DNA of 64,000 nt from Anniella stebbinsi (GCA_029215795.1 JARDYH010000002.1:63899001-63963000); one strand, 5' to 3'; positions 20,918-33,699 are shown, numbered from the stretch's first letter. Made by a program: numbers and translations. The notes: generated by a model not told the origin, from the letters alone.

Positions 20918-22340
20918 TCAACCTATAAAGCGGAAAGTCTGTGTGCGTCACGTATGTCCGGAAATGTTTACCCACTTCCACATATGGTAATGCCTTAATA
21001 CTGTTCACCCAGACAGGTCTTCACGTACATGGATCAGAAAAAAAATTAAAAACATGATTTGGGGAGTTTAAGTATTTTTAAAGAATTTAATAAAAACCTA
21101 GGTTTACGCCTACAATTCCCAGCATGCCTTGGGCGGAACTCTCAGCATGCTTTGGGTGGGAGGCCAGACTTACTGGTCTTTGGCGGCCATTGTGATTCCT
21201 AAGGCCAGTCTCGAGCAGTCAACCCACTTCCACACACAAATGGGCATGCGCAGAGTGCTTCCCTTTTCTCAATGGTATAGTCAGACTTTTACATAAAAAT
21301 CATAAACTTTATTCAGTAATCCTTGCATCTGTCTTGGAATGCTGTGGTTTAGTTATGACAGGAAAAAAATGCAGCATAAAAATCTCATCAAGTTAAAAGG
21401 CCGTGGAAAATAATAATAAAAAAACTCACTTGTCACTTAAAAGCCATTAAATCCACGAGCAGGGTGCCACAACTAAGAAGGCCTGTTCTCTCACCACAGC
21501 TCAGATTGTTTTCAAAGACTACATATTAGGGACCTAGGCTTATGCCTACAACTCCCAGCATGCCTCGGGCAGGAGGGAAGACTTATCAGGCTTTGGCAGC
21601 CGTTATCTGGTTGTGACTCACCCTCCTGGGCCTGAAGGGAGAGCGCCTGGGCCCAGCTGCCTCAGTTGCTAGGCCCTATCGGGAGCAATAGGCTGCAGCT
21701 CTGGACCCATTGCCAACAGCAACCAAGCTAACCGGCAGTCAGCCAGCCAGCTCCCTCAAGGCCTACCTATGGGCACGGATTGCACACTTCACTTCCCATG
21801 AGCTTTAGCAGCAGAACTCCCATTGCGCAAGTTGGGCACCACGGTGAAAGGCATGCTAGGAGCTGTCGTTTTTGTTTTCTTTGTGGACAAGGAAAATTAT
21901 GGTGACAGCTTCAAAGCAGCCCTAGCCATGTGTTGGAGATGAGGGGGGGGGGAGAACTAATTAATTTTTTTAAAGTTATCACACAGGCCTAGGACTGACC
22001 TACCTTGAAGTGTTGTCATGAGTGTGTGAGAGGAAAAAAAGAAATTAATTTAATTTGTTTAAAGGTGAACTCACAGGCCTAGCACCGGCCTGCTACTTTC
22101 AGATGATTACCTCGCAGTCATATATTTTAGGGGGCCCGAGCAACGATGGGTAGAAACTTGAAATCAGGCATGCTGATAGGTCTGGCTGTACAATGTACCA
22201 GAAAAACCTAAAAACATGAAATTTTGGGTTTAAAATATCTTAAAGAATTTAATAAAAAAAAAAGGTTTACGCCTACAACTCCCAGCATGCCTTGGGTGGA
22301 ACTCCCAAGAGTCTTTTCTTGCCACCAAACTACGACTCAT
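20918..22340. repeat. Cluster of unclassified related repeats (three copies of one motif)
   Basis: The motif GTTTACGCCTACAA.TCCCAG plus CATGCCT.GGG occurs near 21103, 21543 (as GCTTATGCCTACAACTCC) and 22264. The first and third copies are also preceded by a similar A-rich stretch (AAAAACATGA...TTTAAAGAATTTAATAAAAA), so at least 150 bp are duplicated about 1.16 kb apart. The start (ACCTATAAAGCGGAAAGTCTG at about 20920) and an internal GGGCCCGAGCAACGATGGGTA segment look like a vertebrate interspersed repeat that I cannot classify. No coding frame is present. Confidence 0.55.
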
Positions 22341-22880
22341 GGTCATGACCAGTGCAAATTGCTATTATTCCTTCGGGACATTCCATAAATAAAATTTCCT
22401 CAGCAGGAGATATTGAAAATTGCTTTATCTTCTATGTGGCTCCATAGCAGTGGCATAATGCCACCAGCACCATAAGGTGGTGGATTGACCATTTAACGAA
22501 AAAATTAAAAACTGCCATGGTATGTCTTCAGAGCACAGGTATGTCAGATAAAAAGCCCAAGTCACCTACCAAAACCTGTTAAATGTAGATATTATATAGT
22601 AAATTATGCCAATAAAGTATTCTGTGTTCTGGCTGCTTTCCTTTTTTCATAATAATAACTTCAGAGCACATGCATACAACAGTACCCCACGTCCACTGAG
22701 ATCTGTTTCTCTACTATATGTTATTCAGATATCTGAGCAATGCTGGGTATATTTTGAAAACATATTCTTAGGTTTGCATCTTTTTTAGCTGGTAGAAAGG
22801 GTGTTTTCATTGGCACTCTTTCCTTTTGTTCTCTGAAAAATGACTAGTTGAACTTTGGCATTTCTCACAAACTTACTCAC

Positions 22881-22971
22881 CTCTGCTGGATGCTGGATAA
22901 TATACAAACAGGTGGAGACTTTTAAGGGATGGACTGGCAAGAATGGACACAAACACACCTTTTGAGGACGG
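22881..22971 (-). CDS. DTWD2: DTWD2 coding exon 2
   Basis: This is a 91-bp exon with acceptor TGTCCTGTAG and donor GTGAGTAAGT on the minus strand. Its first base completes a glycine codon with the two bases left from exon 1. The rest encodes [16 protein letters not shown] then [14 protein letters not shown], closely matching the DTWD2 N-terminal region ([26 protein letters not shown]). With CGRC from exon 1 it supplies the Cys cluster C-x2-C...C-x-C that precedes the DTW domain. It ends in phase 0 and joins exon 3 without a shift. Flanking introns are 20.7 and 30.9 kb. Confidence 0.93.
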
Positions 22972-23332
22972 CTACAGGACAGGAAGAAATGGAGGAGGGA
23001 GAAAAATGAGCAGTTAATAATTTATAATGCAATTTTATTATGTAACATGTAGCTTTTCTGCTACAAACATTTTAAAAAATTAAACAAATGTGCATTTCTC
23101 TTGACAGTCTGGAGCAAGTTCTAAAACCCACAAATAGGCTCTTCGGTGAACATTCAGAAACATCAAACACCACAGTTGGAAATATTTGAATTATTCCACT
23201 TATATTGAAACCCTGCAACACCATGACTATGTGCTTACAGTGATGGATACAACAGACTGTATTAAATGGTATCGTTCCGCAGCAGGATGGATTTCCTCTT
23301 CCCTGTTGCAGCCCCCCCACCGCGCCCCCCAA

Positions 23333-23370
23333 ATCTGCTCCAGAGGACTGAGGGACCCTCTGGAGCAGAT
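23333..23370. repeat. Perfect 14-bp-arm hairpin
   Basis: ATCTGCTCCAGAGG (23333-23346) and its exact reverse complement (23357-23370) flank a 10-nt loop, within a GC-rich patch next to exon 2. Small overlapping ORFs read through this patch on both strands, but none has a recognisable domain. Confidence 0.85.
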
Positions 23371-24089
23371 ATGGGGTGCACATGGGGAAGCTGCAGGGGA
23401 GAGGAGAAGACAGAGAAGTCCTCTCACACAAGTGAAGGTCCTTATTTTCTGGAATGGCACATTTTAAATATGTGATGCACTATTTTTTAAACTTCAGTCC
23501 AAAAGGCCACCATTTTTGACAATAATGGAATTAAGAACATCTGCATGTTAGGTATTTTAATAGTTGGTTTCAACGATCATGCATTCAGTGAAAGTTGGGT
23601 ACCAATCACATACATATTATTTGGAAGTGAATCCAACACCACTTACTTCCCAGTATGAGTGCTTTGGCCAGTAGCCTACAAATTTCCCTGTCTTACATTT
23701 AACATGCACTCCCTTCTAGCATAACGCATTTTAACCTGTCTGAACATACTTGTTTCTACAGATATAAAACCATATGTTCAGATCCCATACTTAACAGTTC
23801 AGATTATTTTTAGATATATGGAGCATTCCTTCGGCCCTTTGGTTTTTCACTTGAGATTGTGTGGGAAAAGAACTCAGCAAGTGTGCATCTACCATGAATT
23901 TGTTCAACTAGTTAGTAAAACTAAATGAGGTTAATTGATTCTAGCAACAGAATCATGTTCAAATCCCTGCTACAAAGCTCACCAGGTGGCCTTGAACAAG
24001 TCACCATCATTCAGTATCACAGAGGTGTCAAATAGAAAAGAACTATAAAACACTTTATACACTGGAAAGTCCTACAGAAAGGAAGGACA

Positions 24090-24440
24090 CAGTGGGCTGG
24101 TTTGAAAAATTGTCATGGGGATAATGCACCTTGACTTATTTAAGCAAAGCTGGGTTATGACACATGCCTGCTGCCCTTCTGAATATTCAAGCCAGGGCAG
24201 GGGTTGCTGTGGCTCATCATGTCACGTGAAACCAGTGAGGATGTTTTATGTGTGGGTTAAACAACCCTTATGTGAGGGTTAAACAATCCATGGGCTGTTT
24301 TAGGGCTATGTGAGGGTTGTTTAACCTTCACAAAACCCCACCTGCCATAGCTTGAATATTCAAAAGGGTGGCTGTAATGCACCACAACCCACTGTGGCTT
24401 AAATAAAGTCACAATGGGCTGGGATGATCATGCAAACTCA
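24090..24440. mobile_element. Foldback MITE-like repeat
   Basis: The left part GTGGGCTGG...ATGCACCTTGACTTATTTAAGC, with GAATATTCAAGCC inside it, is mirrored on the right by GAATATTCAA...AATGCACCACAACCCACTG and CTTAAATAAAGTCACAATGG. The middle contains repeated GTTAAACAA.CC units in both directions. No coding frame is present. A related fragment lies at 33.17-33.30 kb. Confidence 0.65.
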
Positions 24441-25950
24441 ATCACTGTCTTGGGTTTCATTTATTCATTATATCTAGTTCCCACCTTTTGCCAATGGAAC
24501 TCAAGGCAAAGTATATAAGGTTCCCAGGAGTTCTCCCATGCAAGCATTGCCAAGGCACAGACGTGTTTCTGAAAAATTGTTGCACCAAGATTCCATTGTG
24601 CAAGCAAAAGCAAGCACCCTGTTTTTATTGCACTCACACATCAGAAAAACTAGCTCTGGAGGGTCAGAGGGCTTTCCAACGTGCCTTTTCAGGGGCCAGA
24701 GAGAGCTGTAGATGGGAATTCTGTAACCCTTCCCCCAAGCAGAAGTGCTTCCACTCACACAGCAGATTCTTTGGATTCAAGCCAATGCTTGTAATATTAG
24801 GAAGCAGATGTTTTTAAGTGAATGATGGCAGCTCAATTATGATTCGGTCAGAAGTTTCTGAAGTCATGCCACATATTGAAGGAAATCAATCTCACTAAAC
24901 AGACAGAGCACCTTAGAGTTCCGCCCTCAAAAAATAAACAAAGAGAGAAAACCAAAATGCTACAAGGTCTTAGGGTCAAGCCATACCTAATGAATTCCCA
25001 TAGTTACCTCTTTTCTTCCACACATTTCTTATTCTAATGCAATAAGAAACATCCAATTGTGTTAACTATCTGTGCTGATATTTACACTATACAAATTAAA
25101 TTTTATTTGTTTACTAAGAGTGTAAGCAAACTCAGCTTTGCAACGGTAGCGATTATTGCCATGTTTATAAGTTATTTCCCCCCTCCCTTCCCCCTAAACA
25201 TGCATATTGTTCAAAACTAAAGCTCTAAGCTGAAGATCTGCAGGATGAAGATCTGTAAGTAAATCTATCCATTGGTTTACCAATGTTTAAAATATATTTA
25301 AAAGTGACATATAATCTGTCTTTTCACACATGAACACACACACACACACTAAATAAGGATGATTTAACAGCATTGATACATAATATTTATTTTAAAAATC
25401 AATTTTAATAGTACAAATCAAACTTTCCGTTTTGCCAGATGCTTGGCAAAACAGGAAAGTTTTCATGGGCCTCTAAAAAAGAGTGGAACTTCTGTAAATG
25501 TGCACCCCCATTAAGAAGAGGCCAGGAGAAGCCAATAAGGGCTTTGTTGATCACAACCACTGTCCAGAAACTAAGAGGCAAGCTGAAATATAATCCACAC
25601 TACTGTAATATGCTTTTTTGCCTGGCATAAGGAATGCTGTATAAATCCACTCCCACCCTTGCTAGACTGCATACCTACTCTTTGAAGATATATGCAACCC
25701 TTTCTAGAAAACACAATCCTATGCATTGCATATCACATCAACCTCCAATGATTGGTATTTTTTATCTTATTTGGATTAAATTTCTGTGTATTCTGTTTAT
25801 CCAGTCCATGACAGTCTCCTGGCATTTGTGTTTAGGGACACTACTGATCCAGAAGTGACAGAAGATAACAAAATACAGAGTTACTTGTCATCAGTGATGA
25901 CACTGATATCTTGACATCTGAATGAGTTCTTCCAGCAGTTTCATATAAAT

Positions 25951-26996
25951 CTTTTTTTTATATATAATTTTTTATTTTCAACATAAAATACAACATAATC
26001 ACAACATAAAATACAATACAAAACTAACAATCCCTTCACAACCCCCCCGTGCTCCCCTCCCCCCTGAGACCTGCCTTTATTCATTTATATTATACATTTT
26101 TCCAAAATTGTAAAGAGTCTTTTAAAGGTGAATATCCTTTCCCCTTTATTAATACATATTCCAAAAATGGACTCCATATATTTTCAAAATCATTCTTCCT
26201 GGATAATCCCCTCTTTACTTTAAGATTACATGTTAGTTTATCACTAAGCGCAATATCCCATATTTCTTTATACCATTCTTCCATTGTATAATTCCCTTGT
26301 ATCTTCCAATTCTTAGCTATCATTAATCTAACGGGTGTCAGGAGGTTGTTAATCAATTCCATCATGCTTAGCTTCCCAATTCATTTATCCCATATTAAAA
26401 GTAAAGCCAGTTTTGGACTTAATTCCACATTGCTTCCCATTATTTCACTTATTTCTTTAAACACCCTTTTCCAAAATTTTTGTACATATTCACAACTCCA
26501 CCACATATGGAAATATGTTCCAACCTCCTGACAACCCCTCCAACAGTTCTTTGAGATTTTCTTGTCTATCTGATGTAATCTTACTGGTGTTAAATACCAT
26601 CTCCGTACTATTTTATAATAATTCTCTTTAATCCTAACCGATAATAACTTTAACATTCTTGCATCCCAAATCCTCCCCCAGTTATCATCATTAATTTGTT
26701 CCTTTAAATCATCTTCCCATATCATTTTAAGAGAGTCTCACTGGTCTCCATCCTCTATCAAAATTTTATAAATTTCACTAATCAAACCTTTTTTACTTTT
26801 ATTTTTCCCATTCTTTTCTCTTGCTTCTATTAAATCTTCAAATCTAGTATTATCTCTACAATCCTTATTCTTCTTTTTCCAATCCCGTGTCCATTGTTAT
26901 AATTGTATGCATTTAAACCAAGCTATCTTTTGTCCTCCTAATATCTCTCCTATTTGCTCCTTATTAGTCATTCTTTTCAACCAGTCTTTCAACTTA

Positions 26997-27000
<4 letters not shown>
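25951..27000 (-). mobile_element. L1 retrotransposon, 5'-truncated
   Basis: On the minus strand it holds the ORF2 C-terminus (frames at 26725-26381 and 26365-26090), a short 3' UTR and an A-rich tail (T-run at 25951). It includes the Cys/His segment C-W-R-G-C-Q-E-V-G-T-Y-F-H-M-W-W-S-C and the LTPVRLMIAKNWK motif. The same motifs are found in the longer L1 at 8.8-9.1 kb. The 5' truncation point is near 27000, next to an (AC)n tract. Confidence 0.85.

Positions 27001-27030
<30 letters not shown>
27001..27030. repeat. (AC)n microsatellite
   Basis: About 15 AC units directly adjoin the truncated end of the L1 copy. Confidence 0.95.
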
Positions 27031-27069
27031 TTGAATGGACAATGACTTTGCACAAAAATCGGAAATCAA

Positions 27070-27122
27070 CGAGTTGTAGTCAAACACCTTTGGAGGGCAC
27101 CAGGTTGGGGAAGGGCTGCTCT
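27070..27122. repeat. Fragment of short palindromic repeat family
   Basis: GAGTTGTAGTC.AACACC, then TTTGGAGGGCACCAGGTTGG and GGAAGG. This is the right half of the same family seen complete at 27795, 35144, 49928 and 53332. Confidence 0.7.
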
Positions 27123-27299
27123 AAACAAAAAAAGAGAAGTAGGTGGCCCTAAGTTGTTCGTGATCAGTTTTCCACAACCCCACAGTCACCTCTGCATATC
27201 ATATTTTCCACCCTGTCCTCATGGTTTATCTGCTTTGGGAGAATGAGAATTTCACTTGCACTTTCTGCCTCCTTAGGGAGGATGTGGCGTTAAGGCTTG

Positions 27300-27325
27300 T
27301 ATATATATATATATATATATATATA
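27300..27325. repeat. (AT)n microsatellite
   Basis: About 13 uninterrupted TA units. Confidence 0.93.
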
Positions 27326-27794
27326 ATCTGTAAATGTCTGATAATGGTTGATGAGGATATGAGGTTGGACGGTGATGTTATGTGAATCACTGTCAACATA
27401 ACATTGTGAGCCTTAACTCCCAATTTCCCTGCTTTTTGGTGCTTGGTTGGAAATTGTAGAGCCTTAACATTGTTTTTGTAAACTGTAGGTTTTTTGTTTA
27501 ATGAATAAAGGCTCTTCCTTGCGCCACCCAGCAGTCCTGATAAATATTGCCATTTTCCCCACGGTTATTACCAACAGAGAAAAAATGATCTGTTCCCCAT
27601 CACCCAGCACTGGGGAGAAGTGGGTGGGGCAACAGAGAGTTGCTGAGGGCCTCATATGGCTTCTAGGCTTTCAACTGTGCTCTAAGATGTCATAAATGAT
27701 CAAGAAGGGAACCTCAGTCAGCCCACAGGCCTTATGCTGTGCAGGCCTGTTCAGAAGCATGAACTCCCACTTCCTTACATACTGATTAAATTAT

Positions 27795-27926
27795 CCTTCC
27801 CCAAGCTGGTGAACACTAGATGTTTTAGATGACAACTTTCAGCATTCCTGATTACTGGCCATGCTGGCTGGGGCAGATGGGAGTTGAAGTCCAAACATTT
27901 AGAGGTTGCCATTTTGGGGGAAGCTG
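27795..27926. mobile_element. Short palindromic MITE-like repeat (about 130 bp)
   Basis: The left end CCTTCCCCAAGCTGGTG is mirrored by the right end TTGGGGGAAGCTGG, and CTAGATGTTTTAGATGACAAC by GTTGAAGTCCAAACATTTAG. The core CATGCTGGCTGGGGC is shared with the copy at 53332. There is no coding capacity. Confidence 0.75.
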
Positions 27927-28479
27927 GATTAAATTGTAATTTTATATTTTTTCCCCTAGTTCAGCCAATCCTAGCAGCTAATAGCTAGGTTTTATGGCAT
28001 ACTTAGATAAGAATTTTATACTCCTCCAGAAGAAGAATTTTCTACAATCTAATATAACAATATTAATGTCAAACAATAATTTTAAAAGTGTCTCTCCTGT
28101 GGCATCTAACAAGTTTTCATCTTGTTCTCTATCCTCTCAAGTCAAGCCAGTAGGCTCCCTGTTGCGGAGATTCCAACCTAAGATATCATCAGCATAATCG
28201 CAACAACCCTGCTCTATTGTTTCTCCTTCAGCCCTCATCCTGTATTTTTGATAAATACAGAATGCCTGGCTGCTGTTGGCAACAAGATGCAAGCAGGTGA
28301 AACTGAACCTAGGTCTAGGAGATAATTCTAGGATATATTCTAGACTGCGGACAATTCCTAACGGCTGTGAGCCAACTGTTTTAATTGGCTGGTTAATTAT
28401 ATTCATTTTTATCTGTTCAAGTTCTGATATTGCAATTTTTTTAATTCTGTAAGCTATGTTGGTCCTTGATTGAGAGAAA

Positions 28480-28665
28480 GGTGGGGTTATAAATGCAAGA
28501 ATTAAAACTTTAGGGTTTTTTTTTAGTCTTTTTACACTGTTTTAAAGTTTTGTAAGTTTAAGTTTTTATATTACATTTTTATTATGTTGCATTTTGGATT
28601 GTTATTTTTGTGAACTGCCTAGGGAGCTTTGGCTATTGATTGGTATAGAAATTAAATCAAATGTG
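28480..28665 (+). mobile_element. L2-like LINE 3' end relic
   Basis: A T-rich 3' UTR ends in GTGAACTGCCTAGGGAGCTT, then TTGGTATAGAAATTAAATC. It is a diverged version of the L2-like tail found at 9.2, 33.7, 39.6 and 46.3 kb. Confidence 0.6.
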
Positions 28666-28904
28666 AACCATAAAGGGCATAGAGAGAAGTATTTTCAACA
28701 GCAGTTTCTTACCTTTAGAACTCCCTCCCTCTGGAGGTTTGCAGATATCTACTCTTGGGCATTCTGGAAGTGATGACTTATTTAAATAAGCTTTCAGTGG
28801 CTGGTGTTAGGAAATGGCACTGTATATATCTGTTAATCACTCAATATCGTTTACAAAATATATTGTAAAAAATAATAATAATAAACTAAAACCTAAGGGT
28901 TTAC

Positions 28905-28985
28905 AACCTAAAACCTAAACCTCTGAGAACTGCCCAGAAAGCTTCAGCTATTGGGCGGTATAGAAACAAAATAATAAATAAATAA
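28905..28985 (+). mobile_element. L2-like LINE 3' tail
   Basis: GAGAACTGCCCAGAAAGCTT followed by CGGTATAGAAACAAAATAATAAATAAATAAA: the standard tail plus an (AAAT)n run. Confidence 0.7.
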
Positions 28986-30026
28986 AGGTTAGCGCTAGTT
29001 AGAAACTCAATAAATAAATAAAGTTTCTAATTTCCACTTTCATCCAAATATTTTCCAACTGCAAACTCTTTCATTAGGACACTTTTCAAACCCAGTATAG
29101 GCTTTTGTCACATATGGTTCTTTTGAAGTTGGCAGAAAAATAATATGGTCACAGGTGTACAGAACACTGCAGGGTGGGGGAAAAGTTTTCAAATCATTTC
29201 TTATTTCAAATGAAATAACCAAAGGAAAATGAACACTGAAAAATCAAAGCCAAGTTACTAAATGTTGTTTCTTGTAAAAAATTTTAACAGCCAAGGAAAA
29301 ACACTGAAACAGGTGCTTACAATCTTCAATCTATTCATAGGATATAATATGCAACTAATTTCCTAAGTAAGAATGAGATTGCAGATCACTTATTCTCTTA
29401 AATGAATGATTCAATAAAGCATGTTATTTGAAAATGAGTAGTGAATTCTCTGGGGAGAAAAATCCATATTTAATAATCCAACTGCCCAAAACAAGAGGTT
29501 TGTGCGTTTCAAACTCAGATGATGAGCTTGAGTACGAGTGAAAAACAAGCAGAACAAATCAACTTGTTAAGCATTCTTATATTACACTGGGCACCCCAAG
29601 ACACAACTTTGCACACCACAAATGCATAACAGTTTTCCTATGCCAATCTGCCATCTCTATTAAATCCATTCCAAAATTGCTATTTGAGAATTTTTGCTCC
29701 ATCTTGTTTCAATAGATTAAGAAACATTCTTAACTAGATGTAGATCACTCTATCGTCTGTAAGTGAAAACATTCTTTGTGTGAAGCTCCATCCTAAATGT
29801 CCAAAAATACAAGTCCTATTTGAGTATTCTTATTCACATTTCCATAGTGTGACGGGAGAGCGGGGTGAAGCTTGGTATCCCAGCCCCTATGTCCCTTCCT
29901 GAAACTTCCCTATATGTGCATTGGGAGGGAAGGTCTAAAGTGGGGTAGCCTTTTCTACACATCCCCGCATGATTTAGAAACCTGTATGATCAGAGTTCAA
30001 AATCATGTGGCAAGCGTACACATATA

Positions 30027-30352
30027 GACTGAGTTCACATAACATGTTAACCCACACTCAGTTGTTGTTGACTCATGGGTTGTCTGTTGAAACGTGGATT
30101 GGTGTATTGTCTGAACCCAGGACATTTTCTGCAGGGTGGCTTGTTAACCATCCTGAACAACTTAATAACCATGCATTCTCAAGGTGAGTTCTTTGAGATA
30201 AACAAGCCACACCACATGGTTAACAAACCACCCTGAGGAAAATGTCCTTGGTTCAGCAAATACACTAAACCACAGTTCAAGAAACAACCCATGGTTAAAC
30301 AACAAACCATATTCAACCATTGAGTGTGGGTTAGCGTAGTTTCTCTAATTCA
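30027..30352. mobile_element. Foldback MITE-like repeat
   Basis: GACTGAGTTCACATAACATG, then TTAACCCACACTCA, is mirrored at the right end by TTGAGTGTGGGTTAGCGTAG, then TTTCTCTAATTCAGGC. Internally ACCCAGGACATTTTCTGCAG is inverted as AGGAAAATGTCCTTGGTTCA. The arms are about 150 bp and diverged. No target duplication was resolved. Confidence 0.65.
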
Positions 30353-31675
30353 GGCCCTTATTCCCCCCCCCCCCCAATGCATGGGCAGCAGGAGTCAGAG
30401 CTGGCAGGGGATGTGGCTAGCAAGTGTATTCTTGCTCTTCACCTCATGTGATGTTAATTGTGGGCTGAATAGGACTAGAGGCAATCAGGTAAAAATATAC
30501 CAAAGAAGGGATATTTAATTTGAAGAGTTTCTGTGATTTTTGGAATATGGTTTAAAGGGTCTGATGTGGTGGTCAAGACTCATGCTAGAGGAGGCTGACT
30601 ACACTAAGACTTTCTCTGAAATAATAAACCATACACTTTGATGTGTAGTGCAAATACAAAGGGATTTCACATCTTAAAAGTTCAAAGGAAGGACCTGCTT
30701 GCTTTCATTTAGGATTCCATGTCCGCTTAAACTTTGGTCCGCTTTTAAACACAGCCAGAAAAAGAGTGACAATTAATGCCAGCTTTGATCGTGAATCTTC
30801 TCTTGTTGACACCTAGCCAGACACCACCAATTCACTTTACATTAGTCCCAAACAGCCATCAGATTGTAATGATTTTCAGTCACAACTCAACAAGTCTGAA
30901 TTTGAACAGGCGTAGCAAAATGCTTGAAAGACACAAGTTACGGTATTAGAGTGTCACTTACTAAAGTTAAGAACAGAAGAGACACACAAACAAACATCCC
31001 CACTGTTAAGGGCTTTAAAGAAGTAATTATATTTCTTCGCTTAACTTTTATGACATCAAAGACAGCTAATCAACTCTTGGGAAGGAGGAAACACTAAATT
31101 GCTGCATTAACTATCTATGCCAGACAGGGAATACTGGGAGTATCTGAGACAAGAGCTCACGGGGCTCAGGGAAACACGGCAGCTTGCATGTTGCAGCATC
31201 AAGGAGAGCTCCTAGTGAGCAGCTTGCTTGGACAAAGTCCAAGAAGCTTCAGCCCAGAAGCCTCATCTCAGACTCCACCCCCTTCCCATAAAGTGAAAGC
31301 TTTAGGGCCAAACTATGTGTTTGGGTAATTACGCATACTGGGGTTATATGTGATACTTTTCTTAATTCGTGTAAGGATACATGGCGCTAGGTCAGGACCC
31401 TGGTGCTCCAGGAAGTGGGGGGTTAAGCCTCTCACCCTCCATTTCCCCCCCAACTTCCCCCACAGGGAAATTTAAAAAAGGAAAAAAGCCTCCACTGACC
31501 CCAACACAACTACTTATGAGTAAATTGTTCTGAGGGAGTTGAAAATACAGCCCTCCACCAATATCAATAGAAGAATACATAAGAACCATATTTTAAAAGT
31601 GTATTTAAATAAAAAATACACTAGGTGGATCCATGAGAATTTGGGGAGTAAAATATATATATTTGGGTTAATTTA

Positions 31676-31860
31676 ATTCTTTTATTTATTTATTGCATTT
31701 TTATACTGCCCAATAGCCGAAGTTCTCTGGGCAGTTTACAAAAATTAAAACAATGCAGAAATTAATGCAGATCTAAAATACAAATTTACAGCATTTTATT
31801 TAATTTATTACATTTCTATACCTTCTATACCTCTCTGGACAATTCATAAAACAAAACTTA
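31676..31860 (-). mobile_element. L2-like LINE 3' tails, two adjacent
   Basis: TTATTTATTGCATTTTTATA followed by CTGCCCAATAGCCGAAG is a complete tail in reverse orientation. A second, shorter version (TTTAATTTATTACATTTCTA then TACC) starts at about 31795. Confidence 0.7.
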
Positions 31861-31979
31861 TAACCATAAAATATGAATTATTAAATGTACTAAGGGAGAG
31901 ATAGATATCTGAAGGGAGCAAGTTTCACACTGAAGGGTGAGCCAGAGCCCAAAGAGTCTGTTAACTCACATTTATCACA

Positions 31980-32505
31980 AAGACATGTTGAAGGCATTGC
32001 ACTGGCTGCCTGATAGCTCCTGAGCCACATTCAAGGTTTTGTTGTTGGCATTCAAAGCCCTAAACAACTCAAGGCCAGGATACCTGGCTGACCAGCTTTC
32101 CTTATATACACCAAATCGACGCCTGAGATTTTCCAAGGAGGCCTTAATGGTCGGTCCATGACCAACACAGTGTCACCAGACAATGGCGCATAAGTGGACC
32201 TTCTCAGTAGTGGCACCCACGCTCTGGAACACTCTCCCAAGTGTGATTAGAGAGGCGGAAACTGTGGCGAGCTTCAAATGCTTTTGGAAATTTGTTCTGT
32301 TAGGCTTTTTGCATTTGTTCTGTTAGGCTTTTGCTAACTTGTAATCAGTTATGACACTGCTCTCTTTTGCTGCTTTGTTGTAATGTTTTGGGGTATTTAC
32401 TTTTTACACTGTTATTATATTGTATTGTATGTGTATTGTCTGTAAATTCTGGATGTTAAATGGTACTGAAGCAGCTTAAATAAATAAATAAATAAATAGG
32501 TTGCC
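31980..32505 (+). mobile_element. L2-like LINE, C-terminal ORF2 relic and 3' end
   Basis: The translated relic reads CHWLPDS-like, FKALNNSRPGYLADQL, FSVVAPTLWNTLP and FKCFWKFVLLGF, all equivalents of the LINE C-terminal motifs at 39.05-39.42 kb. There are several stops. It ends in an (AAAT)n run at about 32480-32505. A 23-bp tandem duplication (TTTGTTCTGTTAGGCTTTT) sits at about 32290-32335. Confidence 0.7.
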
Positions 32506-33165
32506 ATTTTTGTAACAGAAAGTTGGCGCTGCAACCAGTGGTGACTCAGGGGCCCTAATTTGCAACACCTTCCCCAGCAGAAGTCTACCCCTTAAAACAA
32601 AACCCCAAGTGACATGAACTGATCAGTTATCAAGGCAATACTTTCACGTCAGAAGCCTTCCCCATTGTTTTGTAAAGATTTCTTCTGTTTGTATCCTTTT
32701 TGTGCCAATCGAGATCCAGTAAATTAACCTAATAAGAGAATCGGGATTTACTTTGAGTGTGATCTTTACCTTTGGGAGGAGCCCTCATTTCCTTCTAAGT
32801 CCCTTTTCCTTGTTCTGAGGAACAAATGTGAAATGAATCTAAATCAACCCATAGGGTTTTGCAGAATTCATTCTCCACTGACAGAAAGGGAGGCCAGCGG
32901 CGGAAAAGAAGGTTTTCCTTAGAAGCCTCCTCTTGCAGTGGAACTGCCGTTGCTTCTCTGCAGTCAGAATTCCACTGGTGGAGAGGGCAAAAAGGAGCTG
33001 TCCTAGGGACATATTGGGGAACCATGGAACTCTCTCACTCTAGATCAACCCTTACAATTCAAACCATAGCATATCTGCAAACAGAGAGTATACTACTGCA
33101 ATATGTCTGTAGATCAGACAGCACTGAGGATTCAAACATATCAAATCACACCCCATGTGGATACT

Positions 33166-33300
33166 CATTTTGAATATTCAAAACCTGGCAGACCATGGTT
33201 ATGCAAGGGTTGTTTAATCCTTGCACAATCCCTGCTGCCTGGGTTTGAATAACATGACAAACTGTGGCTAGGTATTGAATATTCAAATCCTGCCTGGCAT
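33166..33300. repeat. Fragment of the 24.1-kb foldback family
   Basis: TTTGAATATTCAAAACCTGG and GGGTTGTTTAATCC match the core of the 24090-24440 element, with a second inverted GAATATTCAAATCCTGCC at the right end. Confidence 0.55.
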
Positions 33301-33699
33301 GCGAACTAGGTCTGTATTTCCAAAATCTTCTGATTCTACTATGAATGTGTTATACAACACTGACACAACTAAGAGCTGTTTGGGCAGATCTACTTGCAAA
33401 GAACTAGTGACGACACCCAATTCCCAGTTCAAAAGGGAAACATTCAGCTATTTACCCCATCCCACACCCGGATCTGACCTTTGAAGTTCATGCCCAGTTC
33501 AAAATGTGCTCAATTTTGACAAAGCTGCCAGTCAGCCCTCTCTTTCTTCAAACTTACTTAGGCAGCTACACTAGTGAGTGTATGAAACGTCTCTAGGTCT
33601 TGAGACCCATATTATGCTGTAGGCATGCACAGCACCATCCATTGGTGTAGCGAGAGACATGGGAAATGTAGTTGATCCCATGTTTCCTGGTATGAATAG

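Larger units (their letters stand above)
2171..22880 (-). other. DTWD2: DTWD2 intron 2 (20.7 kb), filled with nested transposons
   Basis: Intron between coding exons 2 and 3, bounded by GTGAGT at the 22880 end and an AG acceptor at the 2171 end. About 15 kb of it is accounted for by the L1/L2 and DIRS/hAT nests listed separately. In the rest (2171-3480, 10850-11313, 19633-20900, 22340-22880) I see only unannotated AT-rich DNA with fragments of short repeats. Confidence 0.85.

Noticed and set aside
23072..23475. Cluster of overlapping 70-120 aa ORFs on both strands near DTWD2 exon 2
   Set aside because: They share a GC-rich palindromic patch (hairpin 23333-23370), and the translations have no recognisable domain or splice signals in a consistent frame.
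28695..28760. Minus-strand exon candidate next to a GTAAG donor at about 28710
   Set aside because: The translated stretch resembles decayed L2-like LINE sequence (GREF-type motif) and has stops. No link to DTWD2.
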